This document shows, in pieces, positions 1-7,083 of a stretch of DNA of 7,604 bases. Origin of the DNA: Lentimicrobiaceae bacterium (lineage in GTDB: Bacteria > Bacteroidota > Bacteroidia > Bacteroidales > JAGONC01). Positions within the stretch are counted from its first letter, which is position 1, and every line of letters starts with the position of its first letter. The stretch spans positions 1 through 7,604 of the forward strand of contig JAUXII010000031.1 in NCBI GenBank assembly GCA_030621075.1. The letters run 5' to 3'. The translations under genes and the position numbers were made by a program. The notes under the pieces were generated by a model. That model was not told where the DNA came from. It made no database searches and saw only the letters and a list, made by a program, of their open reading frames with translations.

Positions 1-342
1 AATGCAAGGGCGCAAGCGATGGGTGCTCAAACAATGGGCGAAAAATCAGCAGCCGAAGGACTTCTTAGTGGTGCATTAGGCAAATTGCAAATTGCTGTTG
101 AAGCTTATCCCGACCTGAAAGCAAACCAAAATTTTCTCTCTCTTCAGGAAGAGCTTTCCTCCACTGAGAATAAAATTTCTTTTTCCCGCCAGAATTATAA
201 CGATCAGGTATTATTCTTTAATAATAAAACAGAGATGTTCCCTTCCAATATCATTGCAGGAATATTTAATTTTAAAGAAGAAGAATTTTTTGAAATCGAA
301 GATCAGACGGAAAAAGAAGTGCCTAAAGTTGATTTCAGTTAG
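1..342 (+). CDS. lemA: LemA family protein, C-terminal part (5' end outside window)
   Basis: The reading frame is open to the left edge (first codons read N-A-R-A-Q-A-M) and ends with TAG at 340-342, so only the last 113 residues are present. They match the C-terminal half of LemA: an alpha-helical stretch with AVEAYPDLKAN, then NFLSLQEELSSTENKI, SRQNYND and the FPSNIIAGIFNF segment followed by acidic residues. LemA proteins have one N-terminal membrane helix (not in the window) and a helical-bundle domain. Their biochemical role is not settled, but they are often encoded beside M48 membrane proteases, as here, where the protease follows about 30 bases downstream. The two are probably co-transcribed. 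The family assignment is firm; function is inferred from context only. Confidence 0.93.
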   Translation, partial: NARAQAMGAQTMGEKSAAEGLLSGALGKLQIAVEAYPDLKANQNFLSLQEELSSTENKISFSRQNYNDQVLFFNNKTEMFPSNIIAGIFNFKEEEFFEIEDQTEKEVPKVDFS

Positions 343-372
343 GCTGGATTGTTCATTATATCTCTCTTTATT

Positions 373-1590
373 ATGTGGGAGCTAATACAAGCAAACAAAA
401 GAAAATCATTTTTCCTTTTCATAGGGATGACCATATTGCTTCTATTACTTGGTTATTTCATTGGAAGTGCAGTTGACCCATACAGTGGTGGCATCACCGG
501 CATTGTTATCGCGTTGATAATTTTGTTCATTTTGAATATGATAAGCCATTACTCCGGTAGTAAAATACTGCTGGCTGTCAGTAATGCCAAGGAGGTAACC
601 AAAGAGGTACACCCTCAACTTTTTAATGTGGTGGAAGAGATGCGCATTGCTTCTAACCTTCCGGCTATGCCCAAAATATATATCATTAATAGTCCGGCCC
701 CAAATGCATTTGCAACAGGCCGCAACCCTAAAAACAGTGCTATTGCTGTTACTGCCGGGCTGTTATCAATGCTTAACAGGGATGAATTGCAAGGAGTTGT
801 AGCGCATGAAACATCACACATTTTAAACAGGGACATACGATTTATGACCTATGCCAGTATTATGTTAGGTACTATTGTATTGATCTCGGAAGTTTTTCTG
901 AGAGGGATGTTTTATTCATCGCTCGCTGGACGTCGATCAAGCTCATCCCGCGGAGGAGGGCAAGGACAGCTGATCATCATGATCATTGCTATAGCACTCT
1001 CTATTCTTGCTCCAATTTTTGCGACACTTCTCTATTTTGCGATCTCCAGAAAGCGGGAGTATCTTGCTGATGCATCTGCCGTTCGACTGACACGTTACCC
1101 TGAAGGGTTGGCTTCTGCCCTCGAAAAAATTGCAGGCTCACATGAAGAACTCAAAACAGCAACAAAGGTCACTGCGCCGCTGTATATTAATAATCCTTTA
1201 AAACGTAAAGGCAGAAAAGCGTCGAGCCTGCAAAGTACTCATCCACCTATACATGAAAGGATAAAAATCCTGAGGAACATGGCCCATGGAGCTAATTTTA
1301 CCGATTACCAGGAAGCATTTTCCAATGTAAAAGGTTCTGCTAAACCTATCATTCCGGCTTCCGGATTAACTGATCATGAAGATATTCAAATCAGAAAAGG
1401 AGAAGCAGGAAAAGGGAAAACTAAAAATGCAAGGCAGTCAAAACGAAACTTAGAGGATTTAATGCTGAATGTTGATCGTTATAATTTCATCAACTGCGTT
1501 TGTGGCTTAAAAATGAAAGTGCCACCAGGATATTCAGGAAATGAAATTTTATGCCCGCGCTGTGGGCGAAAACACAAGACTATAAAATAG
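373..1590 (+). CDS. M48 family (HtpX-like) membrane zinc metalloprotease with C-terminal Cys cluster
   Basis: This is a 405-residue integral membrane endopeptidase, probably degrading damaged or misfolded membrane proteins. Hydrophobic helices lie near residues 12-31, 41-58, 155-178 and 199-224. The zinc site is HETSH (H145, E146, H149) with the third ligand E229 in EYLADASAV. Other family segments are NAFATGRNP (111-119) and STHPPIHERIKILRN (288-302). A glycine/serine-rich loop lies at 186-198. The C-terminus carries C375-x-C377 and C394-x-x-C397, a zinc-ribbon-like tail that E. coli HtpX lacks. I chose ATG 373 because MWELIQANKRK matches the usual N-terminus of these proteins; a TTG at 349 would add eight residues. 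No Shine-Dalgarno sequence is visible. The gene follows lemA and both are likely in one operon. The middle of HETSH is usually Leu or Met rather than Thr. Confidence 0.93.
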   Translation: MWELIQANKRKSFFLFIGMTILLLLLGYFIGSAVDPYSGGITGIVIALIILFILNMISHYSGSKILLAVSNAKEVTKEVHPQLFNVVEEMRIASNLPAMPKIYIINSPAPNAFATGRNPKNSAIAVTAGLLSMLNRDELQGVVAHETSHILNRDIRFMTYASIMLGTIVLISEVFLRGMFYSSLAGRRSSSSRGGGQGQLIIMIIAIALSILAPIFATLLYFAISRKREYLADASAVRLTRYPEGLASALEKIAGSHEELKTATKVTAPLYINNPLKRKGRKASSLQSTHPPIHERIKILRNMAHGANFTDYQEAFSNVKGSAKPIIPASGLTDHEDIQIRKGEAGKGKTKNARQSKRNLEDLMLNVDRYNFINCVCGLKMKVPPGYSGNEILCPRCGRKHKTIK

Positions 1591-1591
1591 G

Positions 1592-1825
1592 CTACTCTTT
1601 TGACTCTTCAGTAACTCTATTATATTCTTCCGTAAGCAGATGAAGGTCAACCCTTAACTGCTTCTTTTCTGTTTCACAGATTGAAAGGTCCTCTTTGATA
1701 TCTGAACATTCATGTTCTAACGTATCATTTTCTACCTTAAGATCGGCGACCTGACTATTTAACCGGATTATCTCTTTTAGATAATGTGTAATCTTTTGTT
1801 CCAGCTTTGATGTAAGTGTTGTCAT
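1592..1825 (-). CDS. small acidic coiled-coil protein of unknown function
   Basis: This 77-residue protein has no recognised domain. After about seven residues it is almost entirely a predicted coiled coil, with regularly spaced Leu/Ile/Val and Glu/Lys-rich positions (SKLEQKITHYLKEIIRL to the C-terminus) and two cysteines (C40, C50). It has no signal peptide or membrane helix when started at ATG 1825. A start at 1885 would add 20 residues with a basic, then hydrophobic, character (MVKKRKRLMAILH...) that looks less natural; an A/T-rich leader precedes 1825. Its pattern recalls the small ZapB-like coiled-coil proteins of Bacteroidota, but no zapA follows, so this is only a resemblance. It lies 102 bases downstream of the LysM gene on the same strand and may share its transcript. 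It converges on the M48 gene with one base between stop codons. Confidence 0.7.
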   Translation of the reverse strand: MTTLTSKLEQKITHYLKEIIRLNSQVADLKVENDTLEHECSDIKEDLSICETEKKQLRVDLHLLTEEYNRVTEESKE

Positions 1826-1927
1826 TATTAAAATTATATTAGTTGTATGTAAGATAGCCATTAGCCTTTTCCTCTTCTTCACCATCCAACTTAATAGCGT
1901 GTACCTTGTCTCAGCAAACGTGATATT

Positions 1928-2485
1928 TTATTTATATATCTTTAAGCGTTGCCCTGTCAGTATGATGTCAGGGTTGGAAAGACTATTGTCATTAGCAATT
2001 CGCTTATAACCAAACCCATCACCATAAAAAGCCTCAGCTATTTCAAATAACGTTTCACCCTTTTCAACAATATGAACCCGATAGGGGTCCTTGCTGCTTG
2101 CAACATCTGCCGAAGCGCTTTTTTTCATTTGTGATAGCTCACCCTCGAGGTGTGAAATTACTGAATCCTGATGTTTGACGATGGCTTCTGAATCGTGAAG
2201 GGATTTCATAAGCTGATCATTTTCTGCCGTGATAACCTGGATCTCCTGTACAAGTTGTTCTCGATTTTCTTTACTTTTGACGTCCTTTCCTTCAATAGGC
2301 GCAAATAACCATGCCAGGCAAAAAAGTACGGCCAAAACAAAAAAGGAAATCAATAATCCTAATCCGTATTTTCGTTTTTTATTAAGAGACCATAACAAGC
2401 TATATGCCTGAAGGTCGGCATGGCAGTTTGGACATTTATTTATTTCTCTCGCTAAACCTGTTGTTTGACAAACCGGACATTTCAT
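1928..2485 (-). CDS. zinc-ribbon, single-helix membrane protein with coiled coil and C-terminal LysM domain
   Basis: This 185-residue protein has four parts in order. An N-terminal zinc ribbon has Cys pairs C3/C6 and C18/C21 (CPVC...CPNC). One membrane helix spans about 41-63 and is preceded by NKKRKYG, so the N-terminus should be cytoplasmic by the positive-inside rule. A coiled coil lies at about 68-122. A C-terminal LysM domain at 135-184 starts YRVHIVEKGETLFEIA and ends ILTGQRLKIYK. LysM domains bind N-acetylglucosamine-containing glycans such as peptidoglycan, so the protein probably links the membrane to the cell wall, with its LysM in the periplasm. The ATG at 2485 gives the complete zinc ribbon. 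The gene is divergent from the response regulator. No enzymatic domain is present; a structural or envelope-tethering role is inferred. Confidence 0.9.
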   Translation of the reverse strand: MKCPVCQTTGLAREINKCPNCHADLQAYSLLWSLNKKRKYGLGLLISFFVLAVLFCLAWLFAPIEGKDVKSKENREQLVQEIQVITAENDQLMKSLHDSEAIVKHQDSVISHLEGELSQMKKSASADVASSKDPYRVHIVEKGETLFEIAEAFYGDGFGYKRIANDNSLSNPDIILTGQRLKIYK

Positions 2486-2509
2486 TTTTTTACTTTTTAA
2501 ATTCGTTTA

Positions 2510-2540
2510 TAAAATTAGTAAATATTTCTACGAAAAACAA
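2510..2540 (-). promoter_or_regulatory. candidate promoter for the LysM gene
   Basis: On the minus strand TTG (2538-2540) is followed after 20 bases by TAATTTTA (2510-2517). This is one base off the Bacteroidota -7 consensus TAnnTTTG, with suitable spacing. It would start transcription about 15-20 bases before the ATG at 2485. The region is very A/T-rich, so a chance match is possible. Confidence 0.35.
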
Positions 2541-2612
2541 GCTTCCCGGGGAAAAAAATATATTTCAAATACCACACAGAGCTTACGTATTAATTTTTTC
2601 GCAGTTTATATG

Positions 2613-2620
2613 TATTTTTG
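2613..2620 (+). promoter_or_regulatory. candidate -7 element of the response-regulator gene
   Basis: TATTTTTG fits the Bacteroidota -7 consensus TAnnTTTG and lies 40 bases before the ATG at 2661. No proper TTG is found at the expected -33 distance (TTA near 2590), so the promoter is either weak or needs an activator. The flanking sequence TGTATTTTTGTA is identical to that in the universal-stress-protein promoter at 6151-6162. Confidence 0.45.
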
Positions 2621-2660
2621 TATGAAATTATTTATGTCGATTTGTAAAACTTTTTAAAGA

Positions 2661-3836
2661 ATGGCAAAAATCCTGGTTATAGACGATGAGAAAAGTATTC
2701 GAAATACGTTGCGTGAGATATTGGAGTATGAAAAGTTCGAAGTTAATGATGCCAATGATGGAATGACGGCACTTGAGTTGATCGGGAAAAACAATTACGA
2801 TGTAATCCTATGTGATATAAAAATGCCTCAAATGGATGGTATTGAGGTGTTGGAAAAGGCTATTGCACTAACCGATACCCCCGTTGTTATGATCTCAGGG
2901 CATGGCACAATAGAAACAGCCGTTGAAGCGATTAAAAAGGGGGCTTATGATTACATTGCCAAGCCATTAGATCTTAACAGGCTACTAATCACTATCCGTA
3001 ATGCTATGGATAAGTCCACACTTATTTCCGAAACCAAAATCTTGCGGAAAAAAGTCAGTGGTACACTTGAAATGATTGGTGAGTCGGATGAAATGAAACA
3101 AATAAAAGAAATGATAGACAGAGTGGCACCCACTGATGCCCGGGTTTTGATTACAGGAAAAAGCGGAACAGGAAAAGAGTTGGTTGCTCGCTGGTTACAT
3201 GCCAAAAGCAATCGTGCTCATGGTCCGTTTATCGAAGTTAATTGTGCAGCAATACCATCAGAGCTTATCGAGAGTAAGCTATTTGGACATGAAAAAGGTT
3301 CCTTTACTTCTGCCATTAAACAACGCAAAGGCGATTTTGAACTGGCCCATGGCGGCACCCTTTTTCTGGATGAAATTGGAGATATGAGCCTGTCGGCCCA
3401 GGCTAAAGTACTTAGGGCCTTGCAGGAAAATACAATCATGCGCGTTGGAGGAGAAAAATCTATTCCGGTAGATGTCAGAATTATCGCCGCTACAAACAAG
3501 AACGTGAACGAAGAAATAGAAAAAAAACAATTCAGAGAAGATTTGTATCACAGGTTAAGCGTTATCTTAATTCATATACCTCCTTTACATGAAAGAAAAG
3601 ACGATATTCCTCTTATTGCTAATCACTTCCTGAAAGAGATCTGTGAAAATCAAGGGAAACCGCAGATGGAACTTACCGGCGACGCACACGAAGAATTAAA
3701 AAAACTGAAATGGACAGGGAATGTCAGAGAGCTAAGAAATGTAATCGAACGATTGGTTATTCTTTGCGATATGACAATTACTGCTGAGGATGTTATCACT
3801 TATGCCCAACCACTTCAGCAAAATAAAGGCAATTAG
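2661..3836 (+). CDS. NtrC-type response regulator (receiver + AAA+ sigma-54 activator domain) without DNA-binding domain
   Basis: This 391-residue cytoplasmic protein begins with a receiver domain (1-118): acidic pocket D8/D9, phospho-acceptor D52 in LCDIKMPQMDG, S79 and K101. An AAA+ sigma-54 interaction domain follows (about 135-365): Walker A GKSGTGKE (166-173), Walker B GGTLFLDEIG with D237/E238, arginine-finger region FREDLYHRL with R292 and R298, and sensor-2 GNVREL with R356. Two departures stand out. The sigma-54 contact loop GAFTGA reads GSFTSA (213-218). The protein also stops about 25 residues after the AAA+ lid, so the Fis-type helix-turn-helix of NtrC (usually around 450-470 residues in all) is missing. 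The end is a clean TAG with no frameshifted HTH visible before the next gene. From memory, similar short regulators occur in other Bacteroidota, so it is probably intact. No partner kinase is in the window. The cyclase gene follows after 77 bases. Confidence 0.94.
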   Translation: MAKILVIDDEKSIRNTLREILEYEKFEVNDANDGMTALELIGKNNYDVILCDIKMPQMDGIEVLEKAIALTDTPVVMISGHGTIETAVEAIKKGAYDYIAKPLDLNRLLITIRNAMDKSTLISETKILRKKVSGTLEMIGESDEMKQIKEMIDRVAPTDARVLITGKSGTGKELVARWLHAKSNRAHGPFIEVNCAAIPSELIESKLFGHEKGSFTSAIKQRKGDFELAHGGTLFLDEIGDMSLSAQAKVLRALQENTIMRVGGEKSIPVDVRIIAATNKNVNEEIEKKQFREDLYHRLSVILIHIPPLHERKDDIPLIANHFLKEICENQGKPQMELTGDAHEELKKLKWTGNVRELRNVIERLVILCDMTITAEDVITYAQPLQQNKGN

Positions 3837-3872
3837 CAACACCCGGGTATATGATTTCTCATGCTGTTTGTA

Positions 3873-3880
3873 TATATTTG
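3873..3880 (+). promoter_or_regulatory. possible -7 element before the adenylate cyclase gene
   Basis: TATATTTG fits TAnnTTTG and lies 33 bases before the cyclase ATG at 3914. No TTG occurs at the proper upstream distance. The cyclase may therefore have its own weak promoter, or be read through from the regulator gene, since no terminator-like hairpin lies in 3837-3913. Confidence 0.3.
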
Positions 3881-3913
3881 CCTAAGAAAAATTATGCCGG
3901 TTTATAAATAACT

Positions 3914-6085
3914 ATGAAGCACTCCAGGGTCCCCACATATTATGGTTTCAGAATATTTTTTCTGGCAACATTCATCTACTACTTTCTTGTAACTCCTTTT
4001 ATAGGCGTGCAATTCCTTAAATATGCTCCGTTACTCATTGAAAAAGGGGAACAAAATTCACAAGGACAAAATCAGGAGACAGGGGCATTGAATACTACTT
4101 TTATCAGAGTAAACATTCACCCGGAAGGTCAGCAAAACCCTGAGAACACTTTGTTACAGGAAGATTCAATTGACCTTGAGAATCTCAACCTTGTCATCAA
4201 CCCGTTAAGTGGCAACATCGACACAATAACCGATAATACAGAGCGCACAGAAATTGGAAGCATTACCGTTGGGGCAACCCAGCAAAACGACACTGAAAAG
4301 AACCCAATGACAAAGTCATTCAATCTCCTTCTCAAAATGCTCATAATCATTTTTCTTGCAGGGTTTTTGTTCAATTTGCCTTTTAAGAGATATTTCATAA
4401 GGAAGCGAAAGAATAAAAGGATATCAAAAAAACTTTTTTCTTACTGCAAAAAACTGTTGCTGCACACACCATGGATCAATAGTAGTATTTTTTTTATTGC
4501 TTTTGCCATAAATACAGCATACATGATCTATGTGATACTCAGCCCGGATCAGTTCAGTGATGAAGCGCACAAACAAATCTTTACACAGTTTTTCTATGTT
4601 TCAGTTATATCTTCCCTTCTTTCTTTACTATTTGTTTTTTTCTGGCAAAAACACCGCGTGCATATTAAGTATCTTGAACATATTTATACAGCAGAAGAGC
4701 TAAGGAACAGGATATTCAATTTCAAAGTTGGTAAAATAAGAAACCGGTTCCTGGTTTCAAGTTCAATGACCACCCTGCTTCCTTTAACGATCGTTATTTT
4801 ATACCTTCTTCTTAGCCTGACATCCGTCTCAGACCTTGGTGAGTTAACAAACGACCAGGTTAAAATATTGCTTGGAAATTATACTAAGATTTTCGGTTTG
4901 CCTGAAACAATCGGTATGGACAGCCCCTATCGAAGCCTGTTTTATGTCAATGCCATTGATAATATTTCTATGTTCGTAGGGATCGGGGCAGGTATATTCA
5001 TATCCTTTATTTATATTATTTTCTTCGTGCGATGGACAACGCAGGATATTGTTAAACCGGTACAAGAACTTCTTGATAACATGAGACTTACCGGAGAAGG
5101 CAACATGAATAACTTTGGCATTGTCAGAACAAACGATGAAATAGGGCTGCTTACCGAAGGTTATAACGACATGTCCCAAAAGATAAAAGACTATATATCA
5201 AACATTTCCAGAATGAATGAGGCCTATGCACGGTTTGTGCCCAGGCAATTCCTTCACTTTTTAAAAAAAGAAAACTTTGTTGATATAAAACTGGGTGATC
5301 AGGTACAACAGGAAATGACCATTCTTTTCACTGATATTCGTGACTTTACGGAAATTTCCGAATCGATGACACCAAAAGAAAATTTTGACTTTATTAATCA
5401 TTACCTGGGGTATATGGAACCGGTAATAAGAAACAACAATGGCTTTATTGATAAATATATCGGAGATTCAATTATGGCTCTTTTCCCGGATGATCCCGGC
5501 GACGCTATTAATGCTGCTATTGAAATGCGGATAAAACTGGTGCAGTTTAACCAGGTTATGAGCCAATTCGGTAAACCGGAAATCGACAGCGGTATTGGAA
5601 TTCACGCCGGAAAATTGATGCTTGGCATTGTAGGAGGAGAAGGAAGGATGGATGGCACGGTGATCTCAGATGCTGTTAACCTGGCATCACGACTTGAGGG
5701 ATTGACAAAAATATATGGCAACGCCATTATTATTAGTGAAGATACCCTTATTAAAATTGATGACCCCAGCAATTATCATTACCGGTTTCTGGATGTTACC
5801 AATGTGAAGGGTAAGAAAGAAGCTGTTTATATTTTCGAAATCATTGACGGTGAGCCGGAGGATATCAAACAGTTAAAGATAGAAACCAAAGCTCAGTTTG
5901 GTAAAGCCATAAATCATTATAAAAACAAACAATACAAAGAAGCATTAGCCGGATTCTTAGCTATTAGGGAGGTTAATATGCATGACAAAGCAGCCGGACT
6001 TTATATTACCCGGTGTGAAAAATTTCTCAGGCCGGTAATTCCTGAAGAAAGTAATGGAATTGCTGACGTTGAGGAAAGCTACTAA
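3914..6085 (+). CDS. membrane class III adenylate cyclase with HAMP domain
   Basis: This 723-residue protein makes cAMP from ATP at the inner face of the membrane. Predicted helices are near 12-32, 136-157, 188-210, 224-244, 281-303 and 352-373. Extracytoplasmic parts are 33-135 and 304-351, and a strongly basic cytoplasmic loop lies at 158-187. A HAMP domain (about 373-430, with NDEIGLL) and a helical linker lead into the catalytic domain (about 455-645). Metal-binding aspartates are D474 (LFTDIRDFT) and D518 (KYIGDSIMALF). Base-recognition residues are K514 and T582; the transition-state pair is N589/R593 in AVNLASRLEG. Lys plus Thr is the class IIIb adenylate cyclase signature, a group that includes bicarbonate-responsive enzymes. 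A TPR-like tail follows (about 660-705). All catalytic positions are present, so it should be active as a homodimer. The signal sensed by the long outer segment is unknown. Confidence 0.95.
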   Translation: MKHSRVPTYYGFRIFFLATFIYYFLVTPFIGVQFLKYAPLLIEKGEQNSQGQNQETGALNTTFIRVNIHPEGQQNPENTLLQEDSIDLENLNLVINPLSGNIDTITDNTERTEIGSITVGATQQNDTEKNPMTKSFNLLLKMLIIIFLAGFLFNLPFKRYFIRKRKNKRISKKLFSYCKKLLLHTPWINSSIFFIAFAINTAYMIYVILSPDQFSDEAHKQIFTQFFYVSVISSLLSLLFVFFWQKHRVHIKYLEHIYTAEELRNRIFNFKVGKIRNRFLVSSSMTTLLPLTIVILYLLLSLTSVSDLGELTNDQVKILLGNYTKIFGLPETIGMDSPYRSLFYVNAIDNISMFVGIGAGIFISFIYIIFFVRWTTQDIVKPVQELLDNMRLTGEGNMNNFGIVRTNDEIGLLTEGYNDMSQKIKDYISNISRMNEAYARFVPRQFLHFLKKENFVDIKLGDQVQQEMTILFTDIRDFTEISESMTPKENFDFINHYLGYMEPVIRNNNGFIDKYIGDSIMALFPDDPGDAINAAIEMRIKLVQFNQVMSQFGKPEIDSGIGIHAGKLMLGIVGGEGRMDGTVISDAVNLASRLEGLTKIYGNAIIISEDTLIKIDDPSNYHYRFLDVTNVKGKKEAVYIFEIIDGEPEDIKQLKIETKAQFGKAINHYKNKQYKEALAGFLAIREVNMHDKAAGLYITRCEKFLRPVIPEESNGIADVEESY

Positions 6086-6090
6086 TTATA

Positions 6091-6111
6091 TTGTCGATTG
6101 TCGATTGTCCG
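6091..6111 (+). repeat. short heptad tandem repeat TTGTCGA x3 (third copy imperfect)
   Basis: TTGTCGA, TTGTCGA and TTGTCCG lie directly after the cyclase stop codon. The same 7-base word, read as ATTGTCG, recurs once at 7066-7072 after the stress-protein gene. The period matches that of the longer repeat at 7125-7188. Confidence 0.7.
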
Positions 6112-6128
6112 CTTGGAGTTTATAAAAA

Positions 6129-6160
6129 TTTGGGCGAAAAGTAAATTTAATGTATTTTTG
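6129..6160 (+). promoter_or_regulatory. promoter of the universal stress protein gene
   Basis: TTTG (6129-6132) is followed after 20 bases by TATTTTTG (6153-6160). This matches the Bacteroidota -33/-7 arrangement well and is the best promoter match in the window. Transcription would start near 6165-6168, about 30 bases before the ATG at 6197. Confidence 0.65.
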
Positions 6161-6177
6161 TAAAAAAATTACAAAAA
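6155..6177 (+). promoter_or_regulatory. inverted repeat over the stress-protein promoter, candidate operator
   Basis: TTTTTGTAA (6155-6163) and TTACAAAAA (6169-6177) are perfect 9-base inverted arms around a 5-base spacer. The site covers the -7 element and the likely transcription start, where a bound repressor would block initiation. The TTGTAA/TTACAA core recalls Crp/Fnr-family sites, though the 5-base gap is not their usual one. A weak 5' UTR hairpin is an alternative. The A/T-rich setting lowers confidence. Confidence 0.4.
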
Positions 6178-6196
6178 ATCTATAAAACATTCCCTC

Positions 6197-7039
6197 ATGA
6201 AAGATAAAATGAACGATATTATTCTGGTCCCAACAGATTTTTCAGAAGTATGTTTAAACGCTTCTTTGCAGGCAGCTGATGCGGCTAAATTTCTAAGTTA
6301 CAAAGTTGTTTTATTGCATGTTATCAATAAGGACACCAAATCATATCTCAAAAAAGAAAACCTGGCTGGGTCTGCTATTGATCAGAAACTTAGCGATATT
6401 GCTGACATGTTAAAAAGTAAGTATGGTATTGCTGTTGAGACAATGGCCATAGAAGGCAGTATCTTCACAATAATTGGTGAGGTAGCAAAAGATATTGGTG
6501 CTAGTCTTGTTTATCTTGGCACACATGGGAAGGTTGGAATGCAGCATCTGACAGGCAGTTTTGCACTAAAAGTAGTTACCAGTTCACCAGCACCGGTTAT
6601 TGTTGTTCAAAAACGTGCTTTCGAACAGGGTTACAAAAACATTATCCTTCCTATCACCAGCGAAGCCGGCCCATGGGAAAAAACTAAATGGGCTGTTTTT
6701 ATTTCTAAACAGTTTGGTGCAACCATTCATATTTATCAGATTAACACCACCGATAAGGGAATAAATGATGCTTCAAAATTGATTGCTGATTATCTTGAGA
6801 AAAACGGAGTGTCAACCACCTATAAAGTTGCCGAAAAAAGCAGCGGGTTTTCCAAACAGGTTATCGATTATGCAACATCCATTAACACCGACCTGATCAT
6901 GATCATGACTAATCCTGATAAAGGATTCTCCAAGTTTTTATTAGGCACGTATGATGAAGAGATGATCTTCAACACTTCACAGATTCCGGTAATGTGTATC
7001 AATCCACGAAAGTTTAGTTACGAAATTCTTGGGATGTAG
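6197..7039 (+). CDS. tandem-domain universal stress protein (UspA family)
   Basis: This 280-residue cytoplasmic protein has two Usp folds. Domain 1 (about 6-138) starts NDIILVPTDFSE and carries the nucleotide-binding loop GTHGKVGMQHLTGS (108-121), followed by PAPVIVVQ. The loop is close to G-x2-G-x9-G-S/T but one residue shorter between the second and third glycines. Domain 2 (about 146-270) starts KNIILPITS and ends SQIPVMCINP. Its equivalent loop (MTNPDKGFSKFLLGT) has lost the glycine pattern and probably does not bind ATP in the usual way. The arrangement of one binding and one degenerate domain is common in Bacteroidota. ATG 6197 is preferred; an in-frame ATG at 6209 is the alternative. 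The gene has its own promoter (6129-6160). Such proteins usually act in stress or starvation survival; the exact target is unknown. Confidence 0.93.
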   Translation: MKDKMNDIILVPTDFSEVCLNASLQAADAAKFLSYKVVLLHVINKDTKSYLKKENLAGSAIDQKLSDIADMLKSKYGIAVETMAIEGSIFTIIGEVAKDIGASLVYLGTHGKVGMQHLTGSFALKVVTSSPAPVIVVQKRAFEQGYKNIILPITSEAGPWEKTKWAVFISKQFGATIHIYQINTTDKGINDASKLIADYLEKNGVSTTYKVAEKSSGFSKQVIDYATSINTDLIMIMTNPDKGFSKFLLGTYDEEMIFNTSQIPVMCINPRKFSYEILGM

Positions 7040-7083
7040 AAATCTTTATCGGCCACCTACTGCTAATTGTCGACTTTTTCCCC

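Noticed and set aside
615..836. 73-codon minus-strand frame inside the protease gene
   Set aside because: It is antisense to the zinc-site region and shows no recognisable protein features.
2404..2625. 73-codon plus-strand frame running from the LysM gene into the divergent intergenic region
   Set aside because: It is antisense to the zinc ribbon and then A/T-rich spacer, and it covers the regulator promoter. The sequence is low in complexity.
2951..3551. Several overlapping frames inside the response-regulator gene
   Set aside because: They are antisense or out-of-frame shadows of a well-supported conserved gene and show no domains.
3837..3913. CCCGGG palindrome after the regulator gene as a terminator
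   Set aside because: The arms are only three bases and no T-run follows.
4844..5179. 111-codon minus-strand frame inside the cyclase gene
   Set aside because: It is antisense to the conserved transmembrane and HAMP region, with no domain or promoter.
5648..5670. TGGCAC words (also near 6519) as sigma-54 -24 elements
   Set aside because: No TTGC -12 partner occurs at the right spacing and both lie inside coding sequence, so no sigma-54 promoter is supported in the window.
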